Source of the DNA: Devosia oryzisoli
GTDB taxonomy: Bacteria; Pseudomonadota; Alphaproteobacteria; Rhizobiales; Devosiaceae
DNA: 64,000 nucleotides
NCBI RefSeq assembly: GCF_014837245.1
Contig: NZ_JACYFU010000006.1
Span: forward strand, 62,001 to 126,000
Reading direction: 5' to 3'
Made by a program: the position numbers and the translations under genes. Shown here one piece after another: positions 16,193-25,320 of this stretch; position 1 is the stretch's first letter, and the number at the start of each line of letters is the position of its first letter. The notes under the pieces are model-generated. The model did no database searches and was not told where the DNA came from. It saw only the letters and a list, made by a program, of their open reading frames with translations.

Positions 16193-17167
16193 ATGAAGAC
16201 GCGGCGGCTGGGCAGGACCGGTTATGAGGTGAGCGAGATTGGCCTGGGCTGCTGGCAGCTGGGGGGCGATTTCGGGCCGGTGGGTGACGACACGGCCAAA
16301 GCCATTCTCGATGCGGCGAATGCTGCCGGGATCAGCTTCTGGGACACGGCGGACGTCTATGGCGGGGGGCTGAGCGAGACGCGCATCGGCCAGCACGCCA
16401 AGGGACCGAACGTGCATGTGGCGACCAAGGTGGGGCGCGGCGGCAAGATGTTCCCCGACGGCTATTCGAAAGATGCCGTGCGGGCGAGCCTCAAGGGCTC
16501 GGCTGAGCGCCTTGGTGTCGCGACGCTGGACCTGGCGCAGCTCCATTGTGTGCCGACGGCCGTGTTGCGGGAAGGCTCGATCTTTGGCTGGATGGACGAG
16601 ATGCAGGCCGAGGGGCTGGTTCGGCACTGGGGCGCCAGCGTCGAGACCATCGAGGAAGGGCTGATCTGCCTCGAGCAGCCGGGCTGCGCAACGCTGCAGA
16701 TCATCTTCAACCTGCTGCGGCAGGACGCGGCGACCGAACTGCTGCCCAAGGCGGCGGAAAAGGAAGTCGGCATCATCGTGCGGCTGCCGCTGGCGAGCGG
16801 GCTGTTGAGCGGCAAGTTCGACAAGAACACGCGCTTTGCCGAAACCGACCATCGCAACTACAACCGCGATGGCGATGCCTTTTCGGTGGGCGAGACGTTT
16901 GCGGGCATTCCGTTCGATCGGGGCGTGGAATTGGTGCAGGAGCTCAAGGGGCTCGGACCCGAGGGCGTGCCGATGAGCCAGTTCGCGCTGCGCTGGATCC
17001 TCGATCATCCGCAGGTGTCGACGGTCATTGCGGGCGTGTCCAAGCCGGAGCAGATCGCCGACAACGTCGCGGCGAGCGAGCGCAAGCCGCTGTTCCCGGC
17101 GCTGATCAAGCATTTGCGGACCTGGTACGAGGATGAAGTGAAGCCGGAAATCCGCGGCGGGGTGTGA
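16193..17167 (+). CDS. Aldo/keto reductase
   Basis: A 324-residue NADPH-dependent reductase of the AKR superfamily, (beta/alpha)8 fold, cytoplasmic. The catalytic tetrad can be placed: Asp and Tyr in FWDTADVYGGG, Lys in VATKVGRG and His in LAQLHC. NADP-binding C-terminal residues fit STVIAGVSKPEQIADN. It resembles the YajO/L-fucose-dehydrogenase-like group. ATG 16193 follows GGGAGAACGAGC. It is probably part of the GntR-governed locus. A decayed copy of its 3' end sits about 50 bp downstream (17218-17310). Confidence 0.9.
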   Translation: MKTRRLGRTGYEVSEIGLGCWQLGGDFGPVGDDTAKAILDAANAAGISFWDTADVYGGGLSETRIGQHAKGPNVHVATKVGRGGKMFPDGYSKDAVRASLKGSAERLGVATLDLAQLHCVPTAVLREGSIFGWMDEMQAEGLVRHWGASVETIEEGLICLEQPGCATLQIIFNLLRQDAATELLPKAAEKEVGIIVRLPLASGLLSGKFDKNTRFAETDHRNYNRDGDAFSVGETFAGIPFDRGVELVQELKGLGPEGVPMSQFALRWILDHPQVSTVIAGVSKPEQIADNVAASERKPLFPALIKHLRTWYEDEVKPEIRGGV

Positions 17168-17173
17168 CGCAGA

Positions 17174-17211
17174 CCCCTCACCCCGGCCCTCTCCCCGGAG
17201 GGGCGAGGGGG
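17174..17211. repeat. Intergenic palindrome (family A)
   Basis: CCCCTCACCCCGGCCCT followed by CTCCCCGGAGGGGCGAGGGG. It is almost identical to the element at 21666-21703 and lies between the reductase stop codon and the decayed reductase fragment. Confidence 0.75.
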
Positions 17212-17217
17212 CGCTGG

Positions 17218-17310
17218 GGCGGAGAGCGAGTGCAAACCGCTTTCCGGCGCTGAGCAAGCGTTTTGCGGAGCTGGGATGAGGAGCAGGTGAAGCCGGAGGT
17301 CCGCGGGTGA
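17218..17310 (+). pseudogene. Remnant of an aldo/keto reductase 3' end
   Basis: This stretch aligns with the last about 95 bp of the intact reductase (17072-17167) at roughly 75-80% identity, with small deletions that break the frame. Shared blocks include GAGAGCGAG/GCGAGCGAG, CCGGCGCTGA.CAAG, TTTGCGGA, GTGAAGCCGGA and TCCGCGG. The final codons still read DEEQVKPEVRG-stop against YEDEVKPEIRGGV-stop. It is best explained as the surviving tail of a tandem reductase duplicate. Confidence 0.75.
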
Positions 17311-17311
17311 T

Positions 17312-17345
17312 CCGAAACGGGGGTTCCCGCTTTCGCGGGAATGAC
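17312..17345. repeat. Family B repeat
   Basis: AAACGGGGGTTCCCGC then TTTCGCGGGAATGAC: a short stem-forming element (CCCGCTTTCGCGGG). Related copies are at 31190-31220, inverted at 31151-31180, and at the head of both long direct repeats. This type of element is common between genes in proteobacteria. Confidence 0.75.
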
Positions 17346-17496
17346 ATGGTGGGTGGGGGGATTGCTTTTGCCGAACCGCCTTACCTTCGGTCTTCTCGGG
17401 GAGCGGCCACCGGCACTTTTGCTTGAAACGCTCTGGCGGATTGGTGTGGCCACCCCTACCTTACCGCGCAACGCGACGAGATTATCGAGTATTGCC

Positions 17497-20406
17497 ATGA
17501 CCTATCATTCCGCTTTCGACCTGGTGCGCGACGAAGAGATCGGCGAGATCAACTCGCGGGCGCTGCTCTTCCGGCACAAGAAGACGGGAGCGGAGGTGTT
17601 GAGCCTCGTCAATAACGACGAGAACAAGGTGTTCGGCATCACCTTCAAGACGCCGCCCGAGGATTCCACCGGCGTGGCGCATATCCTCGAACATTCGGTG
17701 CTGTGCGGCAGCCAGAAATATCCGGTCAAGAAGCCGTTCGTGGAACTGCTCAAGGGCTCGATGCACACCTTTCTCAACGCCATGACCTTTCCGGACAAGA
17801 CGGCCTATCCGGTGGCGAGCGCGAACCTCAAGGACTTCTACAATCTCGTCGACGTCTATCTCGACGCGGTGCTGTTTCCGCTGATCAGCGAGGACACGTT
17901 CGAGCAGGAAGGCTGGCACTACGAGCTGGACGAGCGCGATGCGCCGCTGGTCTACAAGGGCGTGGTGTTCAACGAAATGAAGGGCGTGTTTTCCTCGCCG
18001 GACTCGGTGATGCACGACATGGTGCAGCGCGCGCTCTACCCCGACACCACCTATGGCCATTCCTCGGGTGGCGATCCCAAGGCCATCCCGGACCTCACCT
18101 ATGAGGATTTCAAGGCGTTTCACCGGACCTATTACCATCCCTCCAATGCGCGGGTGGTGTTCTCGGGCGACGATGCGCCGGAAAGGCGGCTCGAAATCCT
18201 CGATGGCTATTTCAGCCGCTTCGAGGCGGCGCCGGTGGATGCCGAGGTAAAACTGCAGCCGCAGTTCAACGCGCCGCGGCAGGTGAGAGGCACCTATGCC
18301 GGCACGATCGACCCGGAAAAGCGGCGCGACGGCATGGCCAGCGTCAACTGGATGATCGAGCCGCCCTCGGGGCGCGAGGAGACGCTGAGCCACGGCATCC
18401 TGAGCTATTTGCTGGCCGGCAATTCGGCAGCGCCGCTGCGCAAGAAGCTGACCGAAAGCGGGCTGGGCGAAAACATGATCGGGGGCGGCATCTCCACCTG
18501 GCTGCGCCAGCCCATGGCCGGCTTCGGCCTCAAGGGCATCGACCCGGCGGACGGCGAAAAGGTCGAGGCGCTGGTGCTCGAGACGCTGGCCGAGATCGCG
18601 GAAACCGGATTTTCCGAAACGCAGCGGGAAGCGGCGATCAACACCTTCGAATTTCACCTGCGCGAACACAATACGGGCAGCCAGCCGCGCGGCATGAGCT
18701 ATATGTTCACCGCGCTCGGAGCCTGGCTGCATGGCGGGGACCCGCTTGAACCGCTGGTCTACGAAAAGGCGCTGGCGGCGCTCAAGGACAAGGCGGGCCA
18801 GGGGCATTTCGAGCGCGAAATCCGGCGACTGTTCCTCGACAATCCGCACCGGGTATCGGCCCGCATCGAGGCGGACCCGCAGCAGGCGGCGCGCGAGGCC
18901 AAGGCGGAAACCGACCGGCTGGCGGCGGTGCGCGAGGGCATGGACGACGCCGCGCTCGATGCGGTAGTCCAGCGCACCGAGCGGTTGCGCGCGCTGCAGG
19001 AAGCGGTGGACAAGCCCGAGGACCTGGCAAAGATCCCGACGCTGACGCTGGACGACCTCGACCGGTCCATTCGCACCGTGCCGACCGAAGAAGGCAGCAT
19101 TGGCGGCGCCAAGCTCTTCGTGCACGATCTGCCGACGCTGGGCATCGTCTATCTCGATCTCGGCTTTGACCTGCATGTGCTGGACGCGGGGCTATTGCCG
19201 TACCTGCCGCTCTTCGGCCGGGCGCTGCTGCAGACCGGAACGAGCAAGGAAGATTTCGTGTCGCTGACGCAGCGCATCGGGCGCTCGACCGGCGGCATCG
19301 CGCAGCACAGGGGACTGGCGACGCGCCAGGATGGTCCGGGAACGGCGGCCTGGTTCTTCCTTTCGGGCAAGGCGGTGGGCGACAAGGTCGAGGAAATGCT
19401 CGCCATCATGGGCGACGTGCTGCTCGATGCGCAACTCGACAACAAGGCGCGGTTCCGCCAGATGGCGCTCGAGGAAAAGGCCGGGTTCGAGGCCCGGCTG
19501 GTGCCCGGCGGCAATGGCTTTGTCGATACGCGGCTGAAATCGGGGCTGACCGAGGCGGGCTGGATCGCCGAGCAGATGGGGGGCGTGAGCTATCTCGAGT
19601 TCCTCAAAGGGCTGATCAGACGCATCGACAGCGACTGGGACAGCGTCGAGGCCAGCTTGCGGCGCATTCGCGATGCGCTGTTCACCACCGGACGCATGGT
19701 GGTCAACGTGACGGCCGATGCGCCGCTTTGGGCGGAGGCGAAGGCGCCGCTGGAACGGTTCGTCGGCGGCCTGCCGGGCGGGCAACGGGAAGACGCGGAC
19801 TGGTCGGTGGCGCTGGCGCCGAAATCGGAAGGGCTGATCATTCCGGCGCAGGTCAACTACGTGGGCAAGGGCGCCAATCTCAAGGCGCTGGGGTTCGATG
19901 TCGGGGCCGCGTCGAGCGTGGTGCTGCGCTATCTCAACACCACCTATCTCTGGGACAAGGTGCGCGTGCAGGGCGGAGCCTATGGTGGCTCGAGCCGGTT
20001 CGACCTGTCTTCGGGCAATTTCGCGTTTCTGTCCTATCGCGACCCGAACCTGATCAAGACGCTCGACGCCTATGACGGGGCCGCCAAGGCGCTGCGGGCG
20101 GAAATCGGCGAGACGGACCTGACGCGCTCGATCATCGGCGTGGTCGGCGATCTCGACCGGCCGGAATTTCCCGACGCCAAGGGCTATTCGGCCATGTGGC
20201 GCAAGCTCAGCGGCACGACGGACGCAGTGCGGCAGGAGCGGCGCGACGCGATCCTCGGCACCAGCCGGGCGGATTTCCTCGCCATGGCCGAAGCGCTGGA
20301 GGCGGTGGCCCGCGAGGGGCACGTGGTGGTGCTGGGCGGCGAGGCGGCGATTGCCGCGGCTAATGAGAAGCGGCCGGGACTGCTCGAGGTAAGCAGGGTG
20401 CTGTAG
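17497..20406 (+). CDS. M16C zinc metalloprotease, PreP/insulinase-like
   Basis: A 969-residue clamshell peptidase of the pitrilysin M16C (presequence protease) group, which degrades peptides released by other proteases. The inverted zinc motif HILEH (H62, E65, H66) lies in GVAHILEHSVLCGS, with the family signature FPVKKPF-like KYPVKKPFVELLKGS just after and the distal Glu region in YKGVVFNEMKG. Length and the four-domain layout match PreP-type enzymes. There is no signal peptide, so a cytoplasmic place is likely. ATG 17497 matches the family start; the frame opens at 17341 inside a family B repeat, which argues against that start. A strong ribosome site is not seen. Confidence 0.93.
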   Translation: MTYHSAFDLVRDEEIGEINSRALLFRHKKTGAEVLSLVNNDENKVFGITFKTPPEDSTGVAHILEHSVLCGSQKYPVKKPFVELLKGSMHTFLNAMTFPDKTAYPVASANLKDFYNLVDVYLDAVLFPLISEDTFEQEGWHYELDERDAPLVYKGVVFNEMKGVFSSPDSVMHDMVQRALYPDTTYGHSSGGDPKAIPDLTYEDFKAFHRTYYHPSNARVVFSGDDAPERRLEILDGYFSRFEAAPVDAEVKLQPQFNAPRQVRGTYAGTIDPEKRRDGMASVNWMIEPPSGREETLSHGILSYLLAGNSAAPLRKKLTESGLGENMIGGGISTWLRQPMAGFGLKGIDPADGEKVEALVLETLAEIAETGFSETQREAAINTFEFHLREHNTGSQPRGMSYMFTALGAWLHGGDPLEPLVYEKALAALKDKAGQGHFEREIRRLFLDNPHRVSARIEADPQQAAREAKAETDRLAAVREGMDDAALDAVVQRTERLRALQEAVDKPEDLAKIPTLTLDDLDRSIRTVPTEEGSIGGAKLFVHDLPTLGIVYLDLGFDLHVLDAGLLPYLPLFGRALLQTGTSKEDFVSLTQRIGRSTGGIAQHRGLATRQDGPGTAAWFFLSGKAVGDKVEEMLAIMGDVLLDAQLDNKARFRQMALEEKAGFEARLVPGGNGFVDTRLKSGLTEAGWIAEQMGGVSYLEFLKGLIRRIDSDWDSVEASLRRIRDALFTTGRMVVNVTADAPLWAEAKAPLERFVGGLPGGQREDADWSVALAPKSEGLIIPAQVNYVGKGANLKALGFDVGAASSVVLRYLNTTYLWDKVRVQGGAYGGSSRFDLSSGNFAFLSYRDPNLIKTLDAYDGAAKALRAEIGETDLTRSIIGVVGDLDRPEFPDAKGYSAMWRKLSGTTDAVRQERRDAILGTSRADFLAMAEALEAVAREGHVVVLGGEAAIAAANEKRPGLLEVSRVL

Positions 20407-20421
20407 GGGCGGGGCGCAAGG

Positions 20422-20473
20422 TCCCCCTCACCGACCCGGCTGCGCCGGGCCACCTCTCCCCGAGAGGGAGAGG
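20422..20473. repeat. Intergenic palindrome (family A, long form)
   Basis: CCCCCTCACCGACCCGGC-TGC-GCCGGGCCACC then CTCTCCCCGAGAGGGAGAG: two consecutive hairpins. It lies between the convergent M16 protease and esterase genes. Confidence 0.7.
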
Positions 20474-20499
20474 AATAAGGGGAGTGCGCGGGCTGATTG

Positions 20500-20531
20500 G
20501 TGGATCGTCGGGACGAGCCCGGCAATGACGG
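20500..20531. repeat. Family C repeat
   Basis: TGGATCGTCGGGACGAGCC then CGGCAATGACGG. Elements of this wording are widespread between genes of Rhizobiales. One copy is seen in this window, next to a family A element. Confidence 0.55.
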
Positions 20532-20582
20532 TAGACCCATATCGTGTCCAATGTTGTCGCCGGGCCATTCCCGGCGAGCCAA

Positions 20583-21596
20583 TCAGGCGCTGAGGGCGTT
20601 GGCCAGGTAGGGCAGGCTGATGTCCATGCGGTAATCGACGCCGGAGTGGTTGTCGGGGAATTCCTCGTAGCGGTGGGCGATGCCCTTGGCGTCGAGCGTT
20701 TTGTGGATGCGGCGGGAGCCGTAGAGGATGTTGTATTGATCCTCGGTGCCGCAATCGAAGTAGAAGGCCTTCATCCTGCCAATGGCGTCGGCGTGGGTTT
20801 CGACCATGCGGGCCGGATCCCAGGCGAGCCAGTTGGCCCAGCGCTCCGCGATGAGTTCGCAGGTGTCGAGCGTGACGGGAAGCCGGAGGCCGAGGAAGGT
20901 TTCCGGGCTCGGGTCGGGGTCGAAGCTAGCGGCCTGGGCGAGGATCATCAGGACGAGCGTGTCCTTGCCGTCGAATTTGTCCTTGGCTTCGAAGGCGGTG
21001 AGCCATTGTTCGATGGAATTGCCGGATTTTGCCAAGGCACGAAGAGTGCCGGGGAATTCGGGGATATAAAGGTTCTCGAACCCGGCATCGCCCGAATGGC
21101 TGGCGGCGGCAGACCATATATCGGGGTGGCGCATGGCGTGAATGTGGGCGCCGAAGCCGCCCGAGGATTTTCCGAAGACGCCGCGCTTGCCCATGCCGCC
21201 GCAGCCGAAGCGGGTTTCGACGGCGGGCAGCATTTCGTCGATGAGAAAATCCTCGTAGTTCCCCAGCACCGGCGAATTGACGTACTGGTTGCCGCCGAGG
21301 CGCGAGAAGCAATCGGGGAAGGCGACGGCAACGGGCGGCATCCTGCTCTCGCCAATCAGCCGGTCGAGGCGCTCGGGGACGTTTTCGCCGAAATTCTTCC
21401 AATTGGTGTGGGCCGGGCCGCCGGCGGTGAAACCCACGAGATCGACCAGCAGCGGCAGGTCTTTGCCATCGTGACCGTGCGGCACGTAGACGTCGACACG
21501 GCGGGTCGTGGGGTCCCCGAGGCGGTTGCCGGCGAGCGCGGCGCTGTCGACGGTGAAGGTGTGGATCGAGCCAGCCGGATGGGTGGTGCGGCGCAT
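20583..21596 (-). CDS. Putative esterase (esterase D/PF00756-like)
   Basis: A 337-residue alpha/beta hydrolase without signal peptide. The nucleophile elbow is FGKSSGGFGAH (GxSxG form GKSSG), preceded by VAFPDCFSRLGGNQYVNS, which matches the oxyanion region of the esterase D family. A C-terminal His is offered by FPDNHSGVDYR. The family hydrolyses acyl esters such as S-formylglutathione, siderophores or feruloyl esters; the substrate here is open. ATG 21596 has GGGAGA upstream. It is convergent with the M16 protease and followed by two repeat elements; the second aldo-keto reductase lies upstream on the same strand. Confidence 0.82.
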   Translation of the reverse strand: MRRTTHPAGSIHTFTVDSAALAGNRLGDPTTRRVDVYVPHGHDGKDLPLLVDLVGFTAGGPAHTNWKNFGENVPERLDRLIGESRMPPVAVAFPDCFSRLGGNQYVNSPVLGNYEDFLIDEMLPAVETRFGCGGMGKRGVFGKSSGGFGAHIHAMRHPDIWSAAASHSGDAGFENLYIPEFPGTLRALAKSGNSIEQWLTAFEAKDKFDGKDTLVLMILAQAASFDPDPSPETFLGLRLPVTLDTCELIAERWANWLAWDPARMVETHADAIGRMKAFYFDCGTEDQYNILYGSRRIHKTLDAKGIAHRYEEFPDNHSGVDYRMDISLPYLANALSA

Positions 21597-21665
21597 GGGC
21601 GGTCTCCCTGAGTTGGAGAGTGTTTGGACCGGATGGGCAGGCAAGGCAAGGCGGCGGGCCTGTGC

Positions 21666-21703
21666 ACCCCTCACCCCGGCCCTCTCCCCTGAGGGGCGAG
21701 GGG
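21666..21703. repeat. Intergenic palindrome (family A)
   Basis: CCCCTCACCCCGGCCCT then CTCCCCTGAGGGGCGAGGGG, differing from the 17174 element in about one base. It is in the gap between the aldo-keto reductase and esterase genes. Confidence 0.75.
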
Positions 21704-21734
21704 CGCAGGCTGAGAGGTTTGGGGTAGTCGGCTT

Positions 21735-22568
21735 CTAGATCATGTCGAGGGGCTGAGGGCGGGTTGGGGGTGGGAAGGCGGTGTCGATGGCGTCGAGGTC
21801 GGCCTGGGTCAGGCGAATGTCGAGGGCCTGCACATTTTCGGCGACGCGATCGGGGCGGCTAGTCTTGGGGATGGCGACCACGCCGGGCTGGCGGAGCACC
21901 CAGGCCAGCGCGATCTGGGCGGGGGAGGCCTGGTGGCGCGCGGCGATGTCGGCCAGGGTCCGGTTGTTGGCGAGACGGCCCTGCTCGATGGGCGAATAGG
22001 CCATGATGGGCATCCCGGCCTTTTGCGCCTGGGGCAGGAGATCGTGCTCGATGCCGCGGCGGGAGGGGTTGTAGAGCACCTGGTTGGCCTGGCAGGCATC
22101 GGTGATGGCTTGGAGTTCGGCCATATCGTCGGTATCGAAATTGGAGACGCCCCAGCGCAGGATCTTGCCACTGGCCTTGAGGTCCTCGAAGGCGGCGACG
22201 GTTTCGGCGAGGGGGTGCTGGCCGCGCCAGTGCAGCAGATAGAGGTCGAGCCGGTCGGTGCCGACGCGTCTTAAGCTCTGTTCGCAGGCGCGGATAGTGC
22301 CGGCGCGGCTGGCATTATGCGGCAGGACTTTGGAGACGAGAAAAAGCCCGTCGCGGCGGCCGGCGATGGCCTGCCCCACCATTTTTTCGGAACCGCCATT
22401 GCCGTACATCTCGGCGGTGTCGATGAGGGTGACGCCTTGCTCGAGGCCGGCGCGCAGGGTGGCGATTTCGGCGTCGAGCCGGTCGGCGCGTTCGCCCATC
22501 ATCCAGGTGCCCAGACCAAAGACGGGAATGCTGCCGCCATCTGGCAGGGGTGTCGTGGCAATAGTCAT
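21735..22568 (-). CDS. Aldo/keto reductase
   Basis: A 277-residue AKR protein of the short, 2,5-diketo-D-gluconate-reductase-like group. The tetrad is visible: Asp/Tyr in LIDTAEMYGNGGSE, Lys in LVSKVLP and His in YLLHWRG. The C-terminal NADP site is AIPKTSRPDRVAEN. It reduces carbonyls with NADPH; the substrate is not predictable. ATG 22568 is used (the frame opens eight codons earlier). Divergent from the exonuclease gene by 80 bp. It is only distantly like the reductase at 16193, so the two are not recent duplicates. Confidence 0.9.
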   Translation of the reverse strand: MTIATTPLPDGGSIPVFGLGTWMMGERADRLDAEIATLRAGLEQGVTLIDTAEMYGNGGSEKMVGQAIAGRRDGLFLVSKVLPHNASRAGTIRACEQSLRRVGTDRLDLYLLHWRGQHPLAETVAAFEDLKASGKILRWGVSNFDTDDMAELQAITDACQANQVLYNPSRRGIEHDLLPQAQKAGMPIMAYSPIEQGRLANNRTLADIAARHQASPAQIALAWVLRQPGVVAIPKTSRPDRVAENVQALDIRLTQADLDAIDTAFPPPTRPQPLDMI

Positions 22569-22648
22569 GGGCGGTCCTTTTGCATGAGGCACGGGAAGGC
22601 AACCGGAGAAGCGGCCGACCGTTCCCGTTTTTCCCGGTGGAGCAGTTT

Positions 22649-23647
22649 ATGGCCATCATCGAACGCGACCTCTATATCCCCTCCATCGATGCCTGGATCG
22701 ACCCCGGCGCGCCCAAGGCCCGGGCTATCATTACGCATGGGCATGCCGATCATGCCCGATCTGGGCATGGTTCGGTGCTGGCAACGCCGGACACCATCGC
22801 GATCATGAAGGTGCGCTATGGCGAGGACTGTGCCGACCGGTTCGAGGCGCTGCCGTTTGGCGAGGTGCTCGATCTTGATGGCACGCGGGTGAGCTTCCAT
22901 CCGGCCGGGCACATTCTGGGCTCGGCGCAGGTGCTGGTCGAAACGGCGGGGCAGCGCGTGGTGGTGACGGGGGACTACAAGCGCCTGCCGGACCGGACGG
23001 CCGAGCCGTTCGAGCCCGTGTCCTGCGATCTTCTGGTCACCGAGGCGACGTTCGGGCTGCCGGTGTTCCAGCATCCGCACCCGAAGGACGAGATCGCGCG
23101 GCTCTTGAAGTCGGTCGAGGCGCAGCCGGAGCGGTGCCACCTGGTGGGCTGCTACGCTTTGGGCAAGGCGCAGCGGGTGATCGCGCTGTTGCGCGATGCC
23201 GGCTGGGACGAGCCGATCTATCTCCATGGCGCGATGATCCGGCTGTGCGCGCTCTATGAAGAACTGGGCGTGCCGCTGGGGCAGTTGATCCCGGCGACGG
23301 GGATGCCGAAAGGCGCGATGGCCGGACAGATCGTGATCGCGCCGCCCTCGGCCATTCGCGACCGCTGGAGCCGGCGCTTTCCCGACCCGGTGGTGTGCCA
23401 GGCTTCCGGCTGGATGAGCATCAAGCAGCGGGCGCGACAGGCGCTGGTGGAACTGCCGCTGGTGATTTCGGACCATTGCGACTGGGGCGAGCTCAACCAG
23501 TCCATCCTCGACAGCGGTGCTTCGACCGTGTGGGTGACGCATGGGCGCGAGGATGCGCTGGTCTATTGGTGCAAGAGCCAGGGGCTCGACGCCGAGCCGC
23601 TGGCGCTGCCGGGACTGGATGACGACGGTGGGGAGGGGGCGGAATGA
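22649..23647 (+). CDS. Ligase-associated DNA exonuclease (metallo-beta-lactamase fold)
   Basis: A 332-residue nuclease of the beta-CASP/metallo-beta-lactamase superfamily, the type called ligase-associated 3'-end processing exonuclease. The metal motif HGHADHARSG lies near residue 32, followed by FHPAGHILGSAQ, TGDYKR and a distal His in WVTHGRED. ATG 22649 follows GGTGGAGCA. Its stop overlaps the ligase start (ATGA at 23644-23647), so the two are translationally coupled. The pair is half of a known four-gene repair module that also contains an Lhr-type helicase and a phosphoesterase; those two are not here. Confidence 0.93.
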   Translation: MAIIERDLYIPSIDAWIDPGAPKARAIITHGHADHARSGHGSVLATPDTIAIMKVRYGEDCADRFEALPFGEVLDLDGTRVSFHPAGHILGSAQVLVETAGQRVVVTGDYKRLPDRTAEPFEPVSCDLLVTEATFGLPVFQHPHPKDEIARLLKSVEAQPERCHLVGCYALGKAQRVIALLRDAGWDEPIYLHGAMIRLCALYEELGVPLGQLIPATGMPKGAMAGQIVIAPPSAIRDRWSRRFPDPVVCQASGWMSIKQRARQALVELPLVISDHCDWGELNQSILDSGASTVWVTHGREDALVYWCKSQGLDAEPLALPGLDDDGGEGAE

Positions 23648-25209
23648 AGCAGTTCGCCGACCTCCTCGAGCTTTTGGCCCTTACCCCGTCGCGAACGCGC
23701 AAGATTGCGGCGCTGGCGCAGTATTTCACCGAGGTGCCGGACCCGGACCGGGGGCTGGCGCTGGCGGTGCTGACCGGCGAGATGGACATCCGCAACGTCA
23801 AGCCGGCGCTGTTGCGCGAGACGGTGCTGCGCGAGGTGGACGAAACGCTGTTCGGCCTGTCCTACGATTACGTCGGGGATCTGGGGGAAACCATTGCGCT
23901 GATCTGGCCGCACCATGGCGAGGGAGAATTGCCCAGCCTCAGCGGCGTCGTGGAGATTCTGAACCACACCAGCAAGGCCGACCTGCCCCGGGTGATCGGC
24001 GACATGCTGACCATTGCCGCCAACCACGAGCGCTGGGCGCTGGTGAAGCTGGCGACGGGGGCGCTGCGGGTCGGGGTCTCGGCGCGGCTGGCCAAGACGG
24101 CGCTGGCGGAAATGAGCGGGGTGGACCTGCAGGCCATCGAAGAAGTCTGGCACGGGGTCAAGCCGCCCTATGGCGTGCTGTTCGACTGGCTGGAGGGCAG
24201 GACAGAGCGTCCGGAGATCGATCACACCGCGCGCTTCCACCCGATGATGCTGTCGACGCCGATCGAGGACAGCGACTTCGACAGGCTCGATCCGCGCGAT
24301 TTCTCCGCTGAGTGGAAATGGGACGGCATCCGTGTGCAACTGGTGCTGGGGCGGGACGGCGTCTCGATGTTTTCGCGCACGGGCGACGATATCGGGGGCA
24401 GTTTTCCCGACGTGGTCGAGGCGGCCATGGGGCGGGCGGTGCTCGATGGCGAACTGCTGGTGGGGCACGATTTCGACGCGAAGAGCTTCAACGATCTGCA
24501 GCAGCGACTCAATCGCAAGGTGGCCAGCCCTAGGCAGATGCAGGAGCTGCCGGCGTTCGTGCGCGTCTATGACATGCTGTTCGACGGCGACGAAGATATC
24601 CGCGCCTTTGGGTGGGAGCAGCGGCGGGCGCGGCTCGAAGCCTGGTTTGCGGCCAATCCGCAGACGCGCATGGATATATCCGAACTCCTGTCGTTCGACG
24701 ATTGGGAAGCGGTGGGGACATTGCGCCGGCAGGGGGCCGACGAGCACGGCCATGAAGGGGTGATGCTCAAGCTCAGGACCTCGCCCTATGTGCCGGGCCG
24801 GCCCAAGGGGCTGTGGTTCAAGTGGAAGCGCGACCCCAATGTGGTCGATGCGGTGCTGATGTATGCGCAGCGCGGCCACGGCAAGCGCAGCTCGTATTAT
24901 TCGGACTATACGTTCGGGGTGTGGAAGGGCAACGAGCTGGTGCCCATCGGCAAGGCTTATTTCGGTTTCACCGACGAGGAGCTCAAGCAGCTCGACCGCT
25001 GGATCCGGGCCAACACGCTCAACGCGTTCGGGCCGGTGCGCGAGGTGAAAAAGGATTTGGTGTTCGAGGTGGCGTTCGACTCGGCACAGCAGAGTACGCG
25101 CCACAAATCGGGCGTGGCACTGCGCTTTCCGCGCATCAACCGCATCCGCTGGGACAAGCCGGCCCAGGAGGCGGCGCGGCTCGAGGATATGGATGCGTTC
25201 GTGGGGTAG
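23644..25209 (+). CDS. ATP-dependent DNA ligase
   Basis: A 521-residue ATP-dependent DNA ligase, separate from the essential NAD-dependent LigA. The adenylation site is K225 in EWKWDGIRVQ (motif I, KxDG), with downstream nucleotidyltransferase motifs VLDGELLV (III) and EGVMLK (IV), and the lysine-rich motif LWFKWKR (V). An N-terminal helical DNA-binding domain (about 1-190) and C-terminal OB-fold complete the eukaryotic-ligase-I-like layout. It is coupled to the exonuclease upstream, so end trimming followed by sealing is the likely job in a repair pathway. A UVR-motif protein follows after a 111-bp repeat-bearing gap. Confidence 0.95.
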   Translation: MKQFADLLELLALTPSRTRKIAALAQYFTEVPDPDRGLALAVLTGEMDIRNVKPALLRETVLREVDETLFGLSYDYVGDLGETIALIWPHHGEGELPSLSGVVEILNHTSKADLPRVIGDMLTIAANHERWALVKLATGALRVGVSARLAKTALAEMSGVDLQAIEEVWHGVKPPYGVLFDWLEGRTERPEIDHTARFHPMMLSTPIEDSDFDRLDPRDFSAEWKWDGIRVQLVLGRDGVSMFSRTGDDIGGSFPDVVEAAMGRAVLDGELLVGHDFDAKSFNDLQQRLNRKVASPRQMQELPAFVRVYDMLFDGDEDIRAFGWEQRRARLEAWFAANPQTRMDISELLSFDDWEAVGTLRRQGADEHGHEGVMLKLRTSPYVPGRPKGLWFKWKRDPNVVDAVLMYAQRGHGKRSSYYSDYTFGVWKGNELVPIGKAYFGFTDEELKQLDRWIRANTLNAFGPVREVKKDLVFEVAFDSAQQSTRHKSGVALRFPRINRIRWDKPAQEAARLEDMDAFVG

Positions 25210-25234
25210 GGATGGCGCTTGTGGAAACGGCTAC

Positions 25235-25303
25235 ACCCCCACCCGGTTTCGCTACGGTCCTTCCGGACCGAGCTGCACTACCCTCCCGCAAGGGGGAGGG
25301 AGA
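25235..25303. repeat. Intergenic palindrome (family A, long form)
   Basis: CCCCCACCCGGTTTCGC, an inner hairpin GGTCC-TTC-CGGACC and CCCTCCCGCAAGGGGGAGGG. It lies between the ligase and UVR-motif genes and may reduce read-through between them. Confidence 0.7.
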
Positions 25304-25320
25304 CGCCTGGAGGGTGAAGG

